Of a stretch of DNA of 64,000 nucleotides, positions 25,666 to 37,065 are shown in pieces. A program made the translations under genes and the position numbers. The first letter of the stretch is position 1. The number at the start of each line of letters is the position of its first letter. Source of the DNA: Tetragonia tetragonoides (lineage: Eukaryota > Streptophyta > Magnoliopsida > Caryophyllales > Aizoaceae); contig CM076139.1 in assembly GCA_038025085.1 (NCBI GenBank), forward strand, positions 47,410,807 through 47,474,806, written 5' to 3'. Under the pieces are notes generated by a model, which saw nothing but the letters and a program-made list of their open reading frames with translations, was not told where the DNA came from and ran no database searches.

Positions 25666-26280
25666 CCCAACCATCAGTCTTCAAGTAGGGGCTGCTCTTG
25701 GTTGAGCACTCGCCCAACTCAGGCCAAAGGAGGACTCGCCCAACCATCAGCCCTCAAGTAGGGGCTGCTCTTGGTTGAGCATTCGCCCATCTCAGGCCAA
25801 ATGAGCACTCACCCAACTCAGGCCAAAGGAAGACTCGCCCAATCATCAGCCTTCAAGTAGGGGCTGCTCTTGGTTGAGCACTCGCCCAACTTAGGCCAAA
25901 CGAGGACTCGCCCAACCATCAGCCCTCAAGTAGGGGCTGCTCTTGGTTGAGCATTCGCCCATCTCAGGCCAAATGAGCATTCGCCCAACTCAGGCCAAAG
26001 GGAGGACTCGTCCGTCTCTCAGCATTCAAGTAGGGGCTGCTCTTGGTTGAGAACTCGCCCAACTCAGGCCAAATGAGGACTCACCAACCATCAACCCTCA
26101 AGTAGGGGCTGCTCTTGGTTGAGCATTCGCCCATCTCAAGCCAAATGAGCATTCGTCCGTCTCAGGCCAAATGAGCACTCGCCCGTCTCAGGCCAAATGA
26201 GCATTCGCCCGTCTCAGACCAAATGAGTACTCGCGCGTCTCACCAAATGAGCACTCGCCCATCTCAGGCCCAAAGGGGAC
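25666..26280. repeat. Tandem repeats built on ACTCGCCCAACTCAGGCCAAA
   Basis: A longer unit (ACTCGCCCAACCATCAG ... AAGTAGGGGCTGCTCTTGG ...) recurs about five times and then degenerates near 26140-26270 into a run of short 25-30 bp units, each with GCACTCGCCC and CAGGCCAAATGA. The GCCCA core is shared with the array at 21240. Confidence 0.9.
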
Positions 26281-26358
26281 TCGTCTACATTCATGCTCTT
26301 TTTTTTTCGAATCATGCCAAACTCAAGGTCTTTCTTTGACATAATTCGAAGGGCTAAA

Positions 26359-26897
26359 TGTTGGGACCCAAAATATGAATTTTGATCAACCCTTGACCGC
26401 CACGTCACCAGAGGGGGTCCGATGGTCAACGGCCAATCGTAGGCTGACACGTGGCAACCGATGGGCTGTAAAAGAAAGCCCCTTACAATCCCGGGAATAT
26501 TCCTTAGCGCGTCAGCATGATTTGAGCAGACAAGTCTGGCCCATAATTATTGTAAATGGCAGGCCCATTTATCGAGGCGCTGAGGTTTCCGCCTGACATT
26601 TGACAGGGTACGGAATCGCGTGCCCTAAAGCTGATGTCCTATAAATATGCGGTCACTAGTCATTTCAGGTAACTTTTGATTTTCTCTCTCTAGGACAACT
26701 TTCTAGGTTCTCTCTGGACTTTCTCTCTCTCTTCCTGCAAAATATCTGACTTGAACGTTGGAGAGGCCTCCTCCCGAAAAACCCCCCGGGGCAGTCAAGT
26801 GCTCTTTTTTGCAGGTCGCCTGCTTAGACCCTCAGCTCCGGAGCTCCCTCACCTCGACCTATTTCAAGTCGACCCCTCAGAAAAGAACCCTGAAACA
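26359..26897 (+). repeat. 3' LTR of the Tat Gypsy element
   Basis: 539 bp, starts TGTTGGGACC and ends CCTGAAACA. A TATAAATATG box lies near 26640. The polypurine tract before it is weak (GAAGGGCTAAA). Confidence 0.92.
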
Positions 26898-27304
26898 TAA
26901 ATTTTTTTTTTTTATCAGAAAAAGTAATATTTTTTGGTTCGAAAAGAAACACTTTTATCTGACAGCCAGAAGTATTTAAAATAAAATACTATTTTTTATT
27001 TCAAAAGTAACACTTCAGGCCTCACATCAAAAACTTACGAGCATTGTGCATGGTTTATATGTGAGTCCACCCACCTACTAAGAAATTACAAGATCTTTTG
27101 TTTTTTAGCATGTCTTGTGTGGACTTAAACCAAGGCATACTAGTGCAAATATTTTAAGACATACAAGGTTTTTTTTTTTCAAAAGATTTACTCTCTTAGT
27201 CCACACAAGTTTTCACAAGTTTTTGCGTTTAGCATGTCTTGTGTGGACTTAGTACACCGTGATAATTGATTAACATCTACAATGATTGCATGGATATATA
27301 CTAG
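26898..27304. other. End of P450 intron 1
   Basis: Contains a duplicated TTTAGCATGTCTTGTGTGG (near 27106 and 27228) with an inverted partner TTAGTCCACACAAG near 27199; otherwise T-rich without features. The acceptor CTAG at 27301-27304 precedes exon 2. Confidence 0.5.
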
Positions 27305-27918
27305 GTACGGTGATAACGTTGGAGCTTATAGAACTCATTTATTTGGGTCACCAAGTATCATAGCTTGTTCCCCATCATTGTGCAAGTTTGTGCTGCAATC
27401 AAGTGACATTTTCAAACCATATTGGCCTACCGCTGAAGTTCAAGGATTCAATTCGATTACAACACTTCAGGGTGCTCGCCATCTTGAAATCAAGAGTTTA
27501 GTCATCCCTTTCATCAACCGACCTGATTCTCTTTCTCGGTTTACGCTCCAAGTTCAGCCCAGTGTAATTGCTGCCCTTCAAAAATGGTCACAAATGGGCA
27601 AAATCAGAACATTTGATGAACTCAATAAGGTAATTAAGCTTTAGTTTTATTTCATCAAATTCTAACAGATTATTATTTTATCTAAACTAGTTCATGGTGG
27701 TTAATTTATTTAATCCAATAAAGCAAGGTTTTTCACCTTAAAAAGAATGGACCCTAAATGGTTATAATACTTTAATTTTCGTTTGAAATTATTAATCTAA
27801 GAGCATCTCTATAAGTTTTTTCACCTTAAAAAAAGGACCCTACTAAATTAATCATTTGACTTTTCTTTTTTTTTGGTCAACAAATTTCCAAAACGAAAAT
27901 TTTCACATGCAAAATAAA

Positions 27919-27962
27919 TTTCACAGTTGATGCTTGACTACACGGCTGGATATATGGCCCAT
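27919..27962 (+). pseudogene. Duplicated fragment of P450 exon 3 start inside intron 2
   Basis: TTTCACAG then TTGATGCTTGACTACACGGC ... GGATATATGGCCCAT copies the acceptor and first roughly 35 bases of the real exon 3 (32433-32475) with two changes, then runs into an AT repeat. The intron start (GTAATTAAGCTTT...ATTTCATCAAA) is repeated about 375 bp further on as well, from about 28003, so a segment of the exon 2-intron 2-exon 3 region was duplicated and broken. Confidence 0.85.
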
Positions 27963-28294
27963 ATATATATGCAACCAAACAGATTAATTTATCTAAACTA
28001 AGGTAATTAAGCTTTGCTTCTATTTCATCAAACAGATTAATTTATCTAAACTAGTTTGTGCCATATATATATATATGCACGGAACTTGTCAAATTAAAGT
28101 TTACCATATATAGGGATCGATAATCTCCCATAAGTACCATTTTATTAGCAATTTAGCATGGGCAATTGGGTAATAGTGAAGTGTACAAAATAAATGTTAT
28201 ACATGATGAAGATTGAGCTAAAAACAAAAAGTTAATTTGATTGACAACTTAACATGACATGAAATACGTTGTACGAGTAATTTATTTAGACTAA

Positions 28295-28576
28295 GGCTCC
28301 GTTTGATTCACCTGGATAAAATTGATCTGAACTGAACTGAACTGAATTGATTTTTTAAACTTAACCGTTAACCATTTGAAATTTGTCCAAACATAGTCAA
28401 TATTAGACTCATTTGAAAGTATTATTTGAGATCTTTCCGATGACATAATCATCATCATGAAATTATTTCGGAATAAAAAGTTATATGAGTGCTAAAGTTA
28501 CGCATGAACTGAACTGGACCGAACTGGACTGAACTGAACTGAATTTAAGTAAAATTAAGGTGAATCAAATAGAGCC
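28295..28576. mobile_element. Tourist-like (PIF/Harbinger) MITE
   Basis: Terminal inverted repeats GGCTCCGTTTGATTCACC / GGTGAATCAAATAGAGCC, target duplication TAA at 28292-28294 and 28577-28579. Both ends carry GAACT pentamer runs (CTGAACTGAACTGAA). Confidence 0.88.
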
Positions 28577-28746
28577 TAAGACTCGGTTTGCCTCAACTTA
28601 ATTTCACTTAAGTTAAGTTAAGTTTAGTTCATCTGTAACTTTATCAGTCAGATAACTTTTTATTCCAAAATAAATTCATGATGATAACTATGTCATCGGT
28701 AACATCTCAAAGTATACTTAGTCCAATCATAATCATAATCATCATA

Positions 28747-29922
28747 TCTATATATTAGAGACATTTTCTGACAGCATTGGAAGCGTCCACTTAAGCGAAC
28801 CATTATAATAAAATTGTAAAATAAATATAATTAGAAATATATGTTTTGGTATAGAATATATACTAAAGTTGTACTTTCCTAAATCCTGAGTGCACTATTA
28901 ATTAGAGGTTTTGGTATAGAATAGATACTAAAGTTGTACTTTCCTAAATTATTAAAGAGTAGACTATTAGATTTTAAAAAGCATATAACTTTAGTTTCAC
29001 CACTTAAAAAATTAAATTTCTTACACCATTGGAACGGGTACGAAATATCCTTTAAAATGAGACTCATTTGTAGTATGTTCTATTGATTTACAACATAAGA
29101 TGCGTCCACCTAAAAAGGTATTAGTAATCAACTGACACAACTAAAGAGTTGCAATGTAAAAATAAGAGAAAAGATATGTATATTAGTTATAAAACTTTAA
29201 AAAGTAATCTCAAGGAAAAATATAATAAAAAGAGTATGTGTACAATAAAGAAATAAACGATGAATCTAAAATGATTTAGGTCCAATCTTTAATATATGGC
29301 TCCAAGTTATGTTCCCTTCAACTTTATAATTATTAATGTACTCCCTCCGGACCACAAATAAAATTACATTGGACTTTTTGCGTTCTTCATGGCAGTACTT
29401 TGACCGCATATAACTTTGAAAAAACAAGCAAACATTAAAAAAATGTTTTACTATTCTATGGTTTACACATAAAACTTCTTTATTTTTTGAAAAGTAGTTA
29501 TGTATACATTAGATGTTTAAACTGATTTTAGCATAAAAGAAGGATCGTATCTTTGGAATGTTAGTTGTACAATTATATCAACATAAGAGTATTGGCGTAC
29601 CAACATCAAACATAGAAAGACTTTGAAACTATTACCTCTTGAATCATGTAATATATGGGATGAATTAATTAATAGTTAATTGAAAATGATGATAAGACTT
29701 TAAATTAGATAAGATGCACTATAAATTCATAGTAATCTTATTAAATGGCATTCATAATATTAAATGGATTATATAAATATTTATCCATATAATACTAATA
29801 GTTTTTCATAAGTAACACTTACACTTTGATTTTTCGATGAGATTAATAATCACGTTATATTAATTTTATTATATAATCACAATCTGTGCAACGCACGGAC
29901 ATACTCACGGGCATCCACCTAG
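28747..29922 (+). mobile_element. Non-autonomous Helitron
   Basis: 5' end TCTATATATTAGAGACATT after a host A, and 3' end with hairpin GTGCAACGCAC...CACCTAG before a host T, as expected for A|T insertion. No target duplication and no coding capacity. Internal part of a Stowaway-like sequence (CTCCCTCCGGACC near 29341) lies inside. Confidence 0.85.
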
Positions 29923-30039
29923 TATCTATATATTAGAGGAGCATTTTCTGACAGCATTGGAGGCGTCCACCTAAGCAAGTCATTGTAATAAAATTTTAAA
30001 ATAGATATAAAATAGAAATATATGTTTTGGTATAGAATA

Positions 30040-30791
30040 ACTATTATATATAAGTGGATGTTGCACGTTGCTTGATGGACACGTGTGCGTCCACATAAGC
30101 GCTGCATACTCACATAGCTTGACACATCATCATAACACAAAATGCATGAATCTACACTAATGCATGAATCTACGTTAATGTATGTATCTACACTTTTATT
30201 AAATACTTCCTTAAATTTTTATATGATACATGCATATAACAATAATAAAATGAATATATTTTTCTATTGATACATTTTATTTTGGCGAATGCATCATGCA
30301 TGCATGCTTTAACAATAGAGCTCACTATATTCGAGTCAAATTGTACAACGTTACTATTTGAATTTTGTATTATTTTCTCTAACGGTAATATATATAGTAG
30401 AAATGATATGTGATTAGCTTCTAATAATGGCTATACATAGTTCTTAACTAATTAAACATAATTTCATTGTATTCATTTGATACTTCGACTCTGATTCCTT
30501 TGACTGGATATTTGGAGTAAACTGCATCAAAAAGTAGTAGTGGTGGTGGTTTTCTGGACTAGATATTGGACACTAGATATTAGGGTAAAATTTTAACAAA
30601 AATAATAAAGATTTGGTTATACAAAGCAGTTTTATATCATGATTAACAAGAAATGAGATATTGTATATTTTGGTATTCTACCCTACAATTGATACAATAT
30701 TTTTTTGGTTTATGTACGATATTAATTAAGCGAGAGGTTCATAGAAGAGAATTTTTGAATCAAACCGTGCATCGCACGGGAATGTAACTAG
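30040..30791 (+). mobile_element. Helitron-like insertion nested in the second Helitron
   Basis: The 3' end CCGTGCATCGCACGGGAATGTAACTAG is a classic Helitron hairpin and CTAG. The left limit comes from comparison with the first copy, where GGTATAGAATA continues directly into TATACTAAAG. The left end (ACTATTATATATAAG) lacks the usual TC. Confidence 0.65.
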
Positions 30792-30852
30792 TATATACTA
30801 AAGTTGTACTTTTCTAAATTCTTAAAGAGTACACTATTAATTAGAGGTTTTA

Positions 30853-30854
<2 letters not shown>

Positions 30855-30916
<62 letters not shown>
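30855..30916. repeat. (AT)n microsatellite
   Basis: About 30 AT units inside the second Helitron, absent from the first copy. Confidence 0.97.
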
Positions 30917-30918
<2 letters not shown>

Positions 30919-31079
30919 CCTAAATCATTAAAGAGTAAACTATTAGATTTTAAAAAGCATATAACTTTAGTTTCACCACTTAAGAAATTAAATTTCTTAC
31001 ACCATTGAAATGATTACGAAATATCCTTTAAAATGAGACTCATTTGTAGTATGTTCTATTGATTTACAATATTAGATGC

Positions 31080-31279
31080 CTAACCAAGATGGGTTGGTGT
31101 AGTGGTTCAACACTTCATCCCTTAAACAAGTAGTTGGGGGTTCGAATCCCAACTCTTGCGAATGAAAAAAAATCCATTGGCCAGCCCCCTACCTCTTAGT
31201 GCGCTGACAGTTGGTGTGAGAGGATTAGCCACTGTGGTCGACGGTGGATACCCTTGGCAAAGACCAAAAAAACAACAAC
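31080..31279 (+). mobile_element. tRNA-derived SINE nested in the second Helitron
   Basis: A-box GGTTGGTGTAGTGGTTCAA, B-box GGTTCGAATCC near 31139, and an A-rich end (CAAAAAAACAACAACA). Target duplication ATTAGATGC at 31071-31079 and ATTATATGC at 31280-31288. The empty site is seen in the first Helitron copy (TAAGATGCGTCCACC). Confidence 0.88.
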
Positions 31280-32776
31280 ATTATATGCGTCCACCTAAAA
31301 AGTTAATTAGTAATTAGCTTGACAAGCTGACACAACTAAAGAGTTGCATGTAAAAATAAGAGAAAAGATATGTATATTAGTTATAAAATTTAAAAAAGCA
31401 ATCTCAAAGTAAAATATAATAAAAAGAATATGCGTAGAATAAATAAATAAACGATGAATCCAAAATGATTCTAGGTCCAATTTTTAATAGGAAACTTTAC
31501 CATTACACGTATAATTTTATAACTTTACGTAATATATTGATCCCCATATTATTTTAGGGTTCCAATTTATGTTTCCTTCAACTTTATAACTATTAATGTA
31601 CTCCCTCCGAACCACAAATAAAATTACATTGGACCTTTTGCGTTCTTCAAGGCAGTACTTTGACCGCATATAACTTTGAAAAAACAAGCAAGCATTGAAA
31701 TATGTTTTGCTATTCTGAGATTTACGTCTAAAATTTCTTTATTTTCTGAAAAGTAGTTATTTATACATTAGACATTTAAACTGATTTTACCATAAAAGAA
31801 GGATCATATCTTTGGAATGTTAGTTGTACACTTATATCAACATAAGAGTACTGGCTTACCAATATCAAGAATAGAAAGACTTTGAAACTATTACCCTGAC
31901 CTTTTGGATCATGTAACATATGGGATGAGTTAATTAATATTTAATTAAAATTGATGTTAAGAGTTTAAATTAGATAAGAGGCCCTATAAAGTCATAGTAA
32001 TCTTATTATATGGCATTCATGATATTATAAATGGATTATATAAATATTTATCCATATATTACTAAAAGTTTTTTATAAGTGACAATTATACTTTTGATTT
32101 TTCGATGAGATTAATAATCACGTTATATTAGCTTTATTATATAATCACAGTCCGTGCAACGCATGGGCATCCACCTAGTATTGGATATGTTTGGACGAAT
32201 TTTAAATGGTTAACAGTCAAGTTAAAAAAATCAATTCATTTCATTTCAATTTAGTTTCATCCAGTGAAACAAACGTAGTCTAAGAATTCCAAATCATTTA
32301 GGGTCCATTCTTTTCAAGGTGAAAATATTTGAACTTATTTAATCCAATCGGCATAAAAACTTGACATGAAATTGGATATGAAACAGTGAAATTAGGTTAA
32401 GAAATCTCAAACCGTTTAACGTGTTAAATAATTTTCACAGGTGATGCTTGATTACACGGCTGGATATATGGCCCATCTCGAACCAGGTTCTCAAGTTGAT
32501 GATCTTGTCAAGTTATGCTCAGGTATAAGTGAAGGATTCCGGGCCCACACTTGGAACATCCCCGGAACAGCTTACCACCATGCCCTCAAGGTACTCCAAC
32601 TAATTGTATAACTCATCCATGAGGCAAATTTATATAGGCTATATACTTTAATTTTCGTTTCGGAAATTTGTTGAACAATTTATTATTATAATTTTTGTTT
32701 AAAGCGGATATTAATTAGTTGGGAATTCCTAATTAGTTTGGTTGGTAATATCTCAAGCGATTACTCGCACTAATTA

Positions 32777-33027
32777 CTCCATATGTTTCAAAATCTACTT
32801 TCCATATGATTTTTTACGATCTCCAAAATGACATTTTGGCGTGAATAATTATAATTCTATAGTTATAAAAATTATTAAAATCTGATATTTAAAAAATATA
32901 ATTAAAAATAAAGCTAATAATAGTATTTTTACATTGTAATTTTTTATACTTTTTTCTTAAACTAATGGTTAAATTTTGTAAACTTTGACATAGAAAGGTC
33001 AAATGTAAAGTGGAATTTGAAATGGAG
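32777..33027. mobile_element. Stowaway-like MITE in P450 intron 3
   Basis: Ends CTCCATATGTTTCAAAATC and GGAATTTGAAATGGAG, with the conserved internal GGTTAAATTTTGTAAACTTT. It ends about 40 bp before exon 4. Confidence 0.65.
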
Positions 33028-34282
33028 TTAGTAGTTTGGATGGTAATATCTCTAGCGACTACTATGTAGTGTCGGAAGAAGCTTATAGAGATACTGAGGG
33101 AGGAGCTAGAGAAGAGAAAGAAGAACAAGAATGCAATAGCAGATAATAAGATGATGATTAATGATCTAATGGATGGGTTGCTTATGCACAAGGATAAAGA
33201 AGGGAATCATTTAAGTGACGATGAGGTGCTTGATAATGTTTTGAGCAGCATCCATGTTGGCTATGCCGCCCCCGTTTATTTGGTGGCGTGGTCTCTCTAC
33301 TATGTGGCCAAGTCTCCCCATGTACTTCAAAAGCTACGGGTACAATTGCTTATCACTAGCTAGGGCTATTTATTTATTTTTGGTTTATTTACACCAGGAG
33401 TATTCGCATATTTAGGGTGTTTTTATTTACATAATAATCTCGGTTCAACTATCGTTTCCAACAAAATTAGGGATTACTTTACCATTTAAAAAATATATAT
33501 AAATATTGTGCATACATTCTTGTGAATATACTGAATAATATGTCTCTCCAAATTTTGGTATGTAGGAAGAGAACATGGATTTGACAACGAAGAAGCAAGG
33601 TGGTTACATTACATATGATGATATATCTAAATTAAAATACACAACTAAGGTAATATATGTTGGTGTTTGTTTTTATTTGTATTCAAAACAACAATTTATT
33701 TATTTATATTTAAAAGCTCCTTTTAATCTTGGCAATGGTTGCTCGCTCCTATAACCTATTCACATAAAATTAGTATAAGAAGCTTCGACTTTTAATTTAC
33801 ACTATTTATCCGTTAAGACTGGAATTATTAGCAAAATTCCTTCGAAAATGTAGTACTATTCAAACAAAGCCCGTATTCAGGGAGCTGATTTTTCCAATGC
33901 TAGCATAGTAGCATATCCACTTCCACGACAGATTTCTATGCATGGACAAAATTATCCGTATTATATGGCATTTTTTAGTTTTTCCTTTTTCCCTTGCAAT
34001 TGCGGGGTCCGACAAATTAGGGGGATGGGAAGAGAAATTGGGAGGAGAGAGAGTGAGAGATAGATGACCGAGAAGATGACCGAGAAGATGACGAGACTTT
34101 GCTGTAACCATGTAAGGTTGCTCTTTACTTTGTCCAGAATTTTATTGGCAATCCTTTACTAGGCTCCCAGTCCCAGATCCTCAAATAAGTTTCCAACTTC
34201 CCAGCATAAGTAGGTCAGTAGGTCAATACTAGTATTCCCTTAGACAGCTTGACCAAATTCTCTTTGCGGATAGGGTTGGAAG

Positions 34283-34755
34283 TAGAGGTGGCCATGGGCC
34301 GTGCCGTGTCGGAGTTAAGTTGGGCTCTCAGGTGGGCCGGGCTTCCTCGGAGGGAGGTACTGCTTTGACACTGCAAGTACCGTGCCGTGCCGGGCCTGGG
34401 CCTCGGGCCTAGCTAGGTGAAGCACGCGATTGGACCGCCATGAAGAGAGAGAGAGAGAGAGAGCAGCCATTGAAGGGGAGAGAGAAAGTTAGAGGAGAGA
34501 GAAAAAGCTAGAGGGAAGAGAGAAAGCAGCAGCACCCATTGAAGCCAACAGCCATTGAAGGAGGGAAGAGAGAAAGCCAAAGGAGAAAGACAGGCTATAA
34601 GGCGTGCCGAGCTTCCTCGGAGGGAGGCACTGCTTTGGCACGGTCAGCACAATGCCGTGTCTGGGCCTGAGCTCTCTCCTCACCGGCACAACTTAGACCC
34701 TCGACGGTCCGATCAGGGCGGGCTTGAACCTAATCCAGCCCACTGGCCACCTCTA
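34283..34755. mobile_element. Non-autonomous hAT element in P450 intron 5
   Basis: Terminal inverted repeats TAGAGGTGGCCA / TGGCCACCTCTA. Flanks GTTGGAAG (34275-34282) and GTTAGGAG (34756-34763) are an aged 8-bp duplication. The interior is rich in GGGCCGTGCC-type G/C motifs and GAGA runs, with a repeated GCTTCCTCGGAGGGAGG segment (34346 and 34609). Confidence 0.82.
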
Positions 34756-34963
34756 GTTAGGAGTTACCCACAAAAGAAGTCGCTTCTAAGCTCACCATTT
34801 CCTTACCTTTATAATAAAAAAAAAAAGGTTAATAGTACTCCGTAGTTAAGAAAAGACGAGAAATGGCAGGGCCTCCACGGGTTCTACCTATCGGATTAAC
34901 TATACAATCGTTAGCGTGTCACTTACATGCATATATTGTTCTATTCTACATCTAATTGATCGC

Positions 34964-35077
<114 letters not shown>

Positions 35078-35707
35078 TGCAGGTTGTGGAAGAAACATTG
35101 AGAATGTCAAATATTTCAGGGTTCGTTTTTAGGACAGCCACCGACGATATAGAATTTAAAGGTATAAATTTAATGTACTCTTATGATACATTTGTACTTG
35201 TATTCAGAAACTCTAGTTCAAAAAAAGTTGTCGTAACAGATTGAGAATGGTGCTTTAGAATTTTGCCGTTTACTTCTCTTGTTCAAATTAGAATCAAACA
35301 AATTTTCTAATTTTTTTTAGTTAGTAGTTTTAAAATTGAGTAGACCTCTATTTTAAAAAAAAAAAATCAGCATATTTTCTTAAAACAAAATTAGAAAAAT
35401 TAAGCATTTAGCAAATTATTCAAACACCTAAGTGTTATCCATATGCATCGCACGAGAATGATAAACTTGAACAAAATAATTGAACTTTCAGGTTACATAA
35501 TACCAAAAGGATGGAAAGTCCTAGTATGGCTACGGTACCTCCACACAAATCCAGAAAACTTCGAGGATCCAATGTGTTTCAATCCAGAAAGATGGGATGT
35601 AAGTTTCTATTAATTACCTAGTCACTTGTTATATATAATCTCTCTTTTTTCTTGTAGACTTTTGTTGTGTGTCAAAATTGGGTAATTTGAAGGAAACCAT
35701 AAACAAA

Positions 35708-35856
35708 AAAACTTGTTTAAGTCGGTCTTTTCGTAACTTTTGATGAGATGAGTATCACTTTTTAGATAAATAATAAGGGTCACATCTTATAATAAGTAAC
35801 ATTGCCAAAATAGTGACCCCATTTTTCTGTGAGTTGGTTTCACACGAGACTTGAGA
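35708..35856. mobile_element. Short MITE-like repeat, shared with 58369-58718
   Basis: ACTTGTTTAAGTCGGTCTT ... TAATAAGTAACATTGCC ... GTGACCCCATTTTTCTGTGA ... is similar along its length to the copy in the dioxygenase intron (which is itself interrupted). Class not determined; no terminal duplication seen. Confidence 0.5.
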
Positions 35857-36694
35857 CATATATATATAGAATCAAGCTAGATAGTTGATGATTTCTTAAG
35901 ATTATTGTTTGCATGATGTAAATCACGTTAATATTGTCTCTCAAAATAGTACTTCTAATAGTTTGAAAGATTAAGTTAGCTATAAGAATGGTAATTTGGT
36001 AATTCGGGTTAAATTTAAATTTAATCTTTCAAAATAATTCATCCTTACAATTGCTTCTTCTTTATTTTTTTTAATTTGTTTTTTGTTCGAACGATAAATT
36101 ATCGGTTTCTAGACTCGCCCAAGACATGGAACATACCTTCCGTTCGGAGGAGGTATAAGAAGTTGTGTGGGAAGTATGCTCGCTCGAGTCAATGTTGCTA
36201 TTTTTCTCCATCATTTGTCCACTCGATACAAGTAAGCAAACTTTTATTTATTATTGATTATTTATCATTTTTTGGTGCGCAAACTTTTACTTTGTCTACT
36301 AGGAGAGGGTCTAGATTGATAGTATTTAAAGAAGTCGATCTATTCTATTAAGAGGCTATCTATGATGTCGAATTAGAGCATTCAAAGATATAGAAGAGTC
36401 TTCTGTAAAATGCTGTAATATAAAAAATAACGATTAAAAAGAAGATATTGAAATCGTTGAATCTCTAATGGTTAATAACTTTTTCGTATGCATAACTTTT
36501 ACGTTTCTTGTGGATTGAGTCTATTCAAACATGGTATTTAACTTACTGATCAAAAAAAAAAATATATATGGTATTTAACTCAAATTGTTTGAATCTTTTA
36601 CAGGTGGGAGTTGCTTAATCCAGATACAACGATCCAATACCTTTCACATCCACATCCTGTTGATGACTTTGAAATTTCTATTAGCAAAATTTAA

Positions 36695-37065
36695 AATTAT
36701 TTGAAAAGATATTATTATTCCACTATTATTACGCTCGTTTTCCCTCAAAGTTAATCTTAGACTTTTAGCATTATACTAGTTTTTATCACTATGTTCGCAC
36801 GGGCTTGTAGTTATCAAAATATTTCATGTGAGATATTGAAGTGGGTTTGTGTCCCACATGAAAAGATTAAAGGGTCTTTAGCATACATATAAGGAAGTGG
36901 GTTACTCCACCCATTGTCAATTGATTTTGGGTTGAAACCTCACTTATTTTGTATGTGTGCTCACTTGTTAAGGCCCAATTATTGAAATTTATGATGAGAT
37001 AACGAGACTTAATTGTAAAGTACAATTTTTATTTTTATTTCAATGGAAATGTCTCTACAAAGGAT
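36695..37065. other. P450 3' flank
   Basis: No gene. Near 36838-36960 GGGTTTGTGTCCCACATG and GGGTTGAAACCTCAC resemble the LTR of small LTR elements, but no boundaries were found. The P450 polyadenylation region must be in the first few hundred bases. Confidence 0.35.

Larger units (their letters stand above)
14585..26897 (+). mobile_element. Tat-lineage Ty3/Gypsy retrotransposon in P450 intron 1
   Basis: 12.3-kb element with LTRs at 14585-15165 and 26359-26897, both starting TGTTGGGACCCAAAATATG. The primer-binding site (TTGGCGCCGTCTGTGGGG) immediately follows the 5' LTR. Order: damaged gag and protease, intact pol with reverse transcriptase, two RNase H regions and integrase, then 5.2 kb with tandem repeats around an antisense multi-exon gene. 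Two RNase H domains and extra frames between pol and the 3' LTR are known traits of Tat elements (Ogre, Retand). The flanking pentamers (GAGAC before, TAAAT after) do not match, so no target duplication remains. Orientation is the same as the P450. Confidence 0.95.
29925..32178 (+). mobile_element. Second Helitron copy, head-to-tail with the first
   Basis: 5' end TCTATATATTAGAGGAGCATT, 3' end GTGCAACGCATGGGCATCCACCTAG. Its interior matches the first copy along its length but is enlarged by an inserted Helitron-like segment (about 30040-30791), an AT repeat and a SINE. Only TA separates it from the first copy. Confidence 0.83.
28580..32280. mobile_element. Second Tourist-like MITE, split by Helitrons
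   Basis: The left half (GACTCGGTTTGCCTCAACTT, 28580-28746) and right half (ending GTGAAACAAACGTAGTC, 32179-32280) together form one element of about 270 bp. It shares the TAA at 28577-28579 with the preceding MITE and has TAA at 32281-32283. The 3.4 kb between the halves are the Helitrons listed below. Confidence 0.8.

Noticed and set aside
21240..26280. CRISPR-like arrays
   Set aside because: Units are contiguous tandem repeats without unique spacers, in a plant retroelement.
28747..32178. LTR retrotransposon explanation for the duplicated 1.2-kb segments
   Set aside because: Ends are TC...CTAG with a hairpin, no target duplication, and inserted between A and T, which fits Helitrons.
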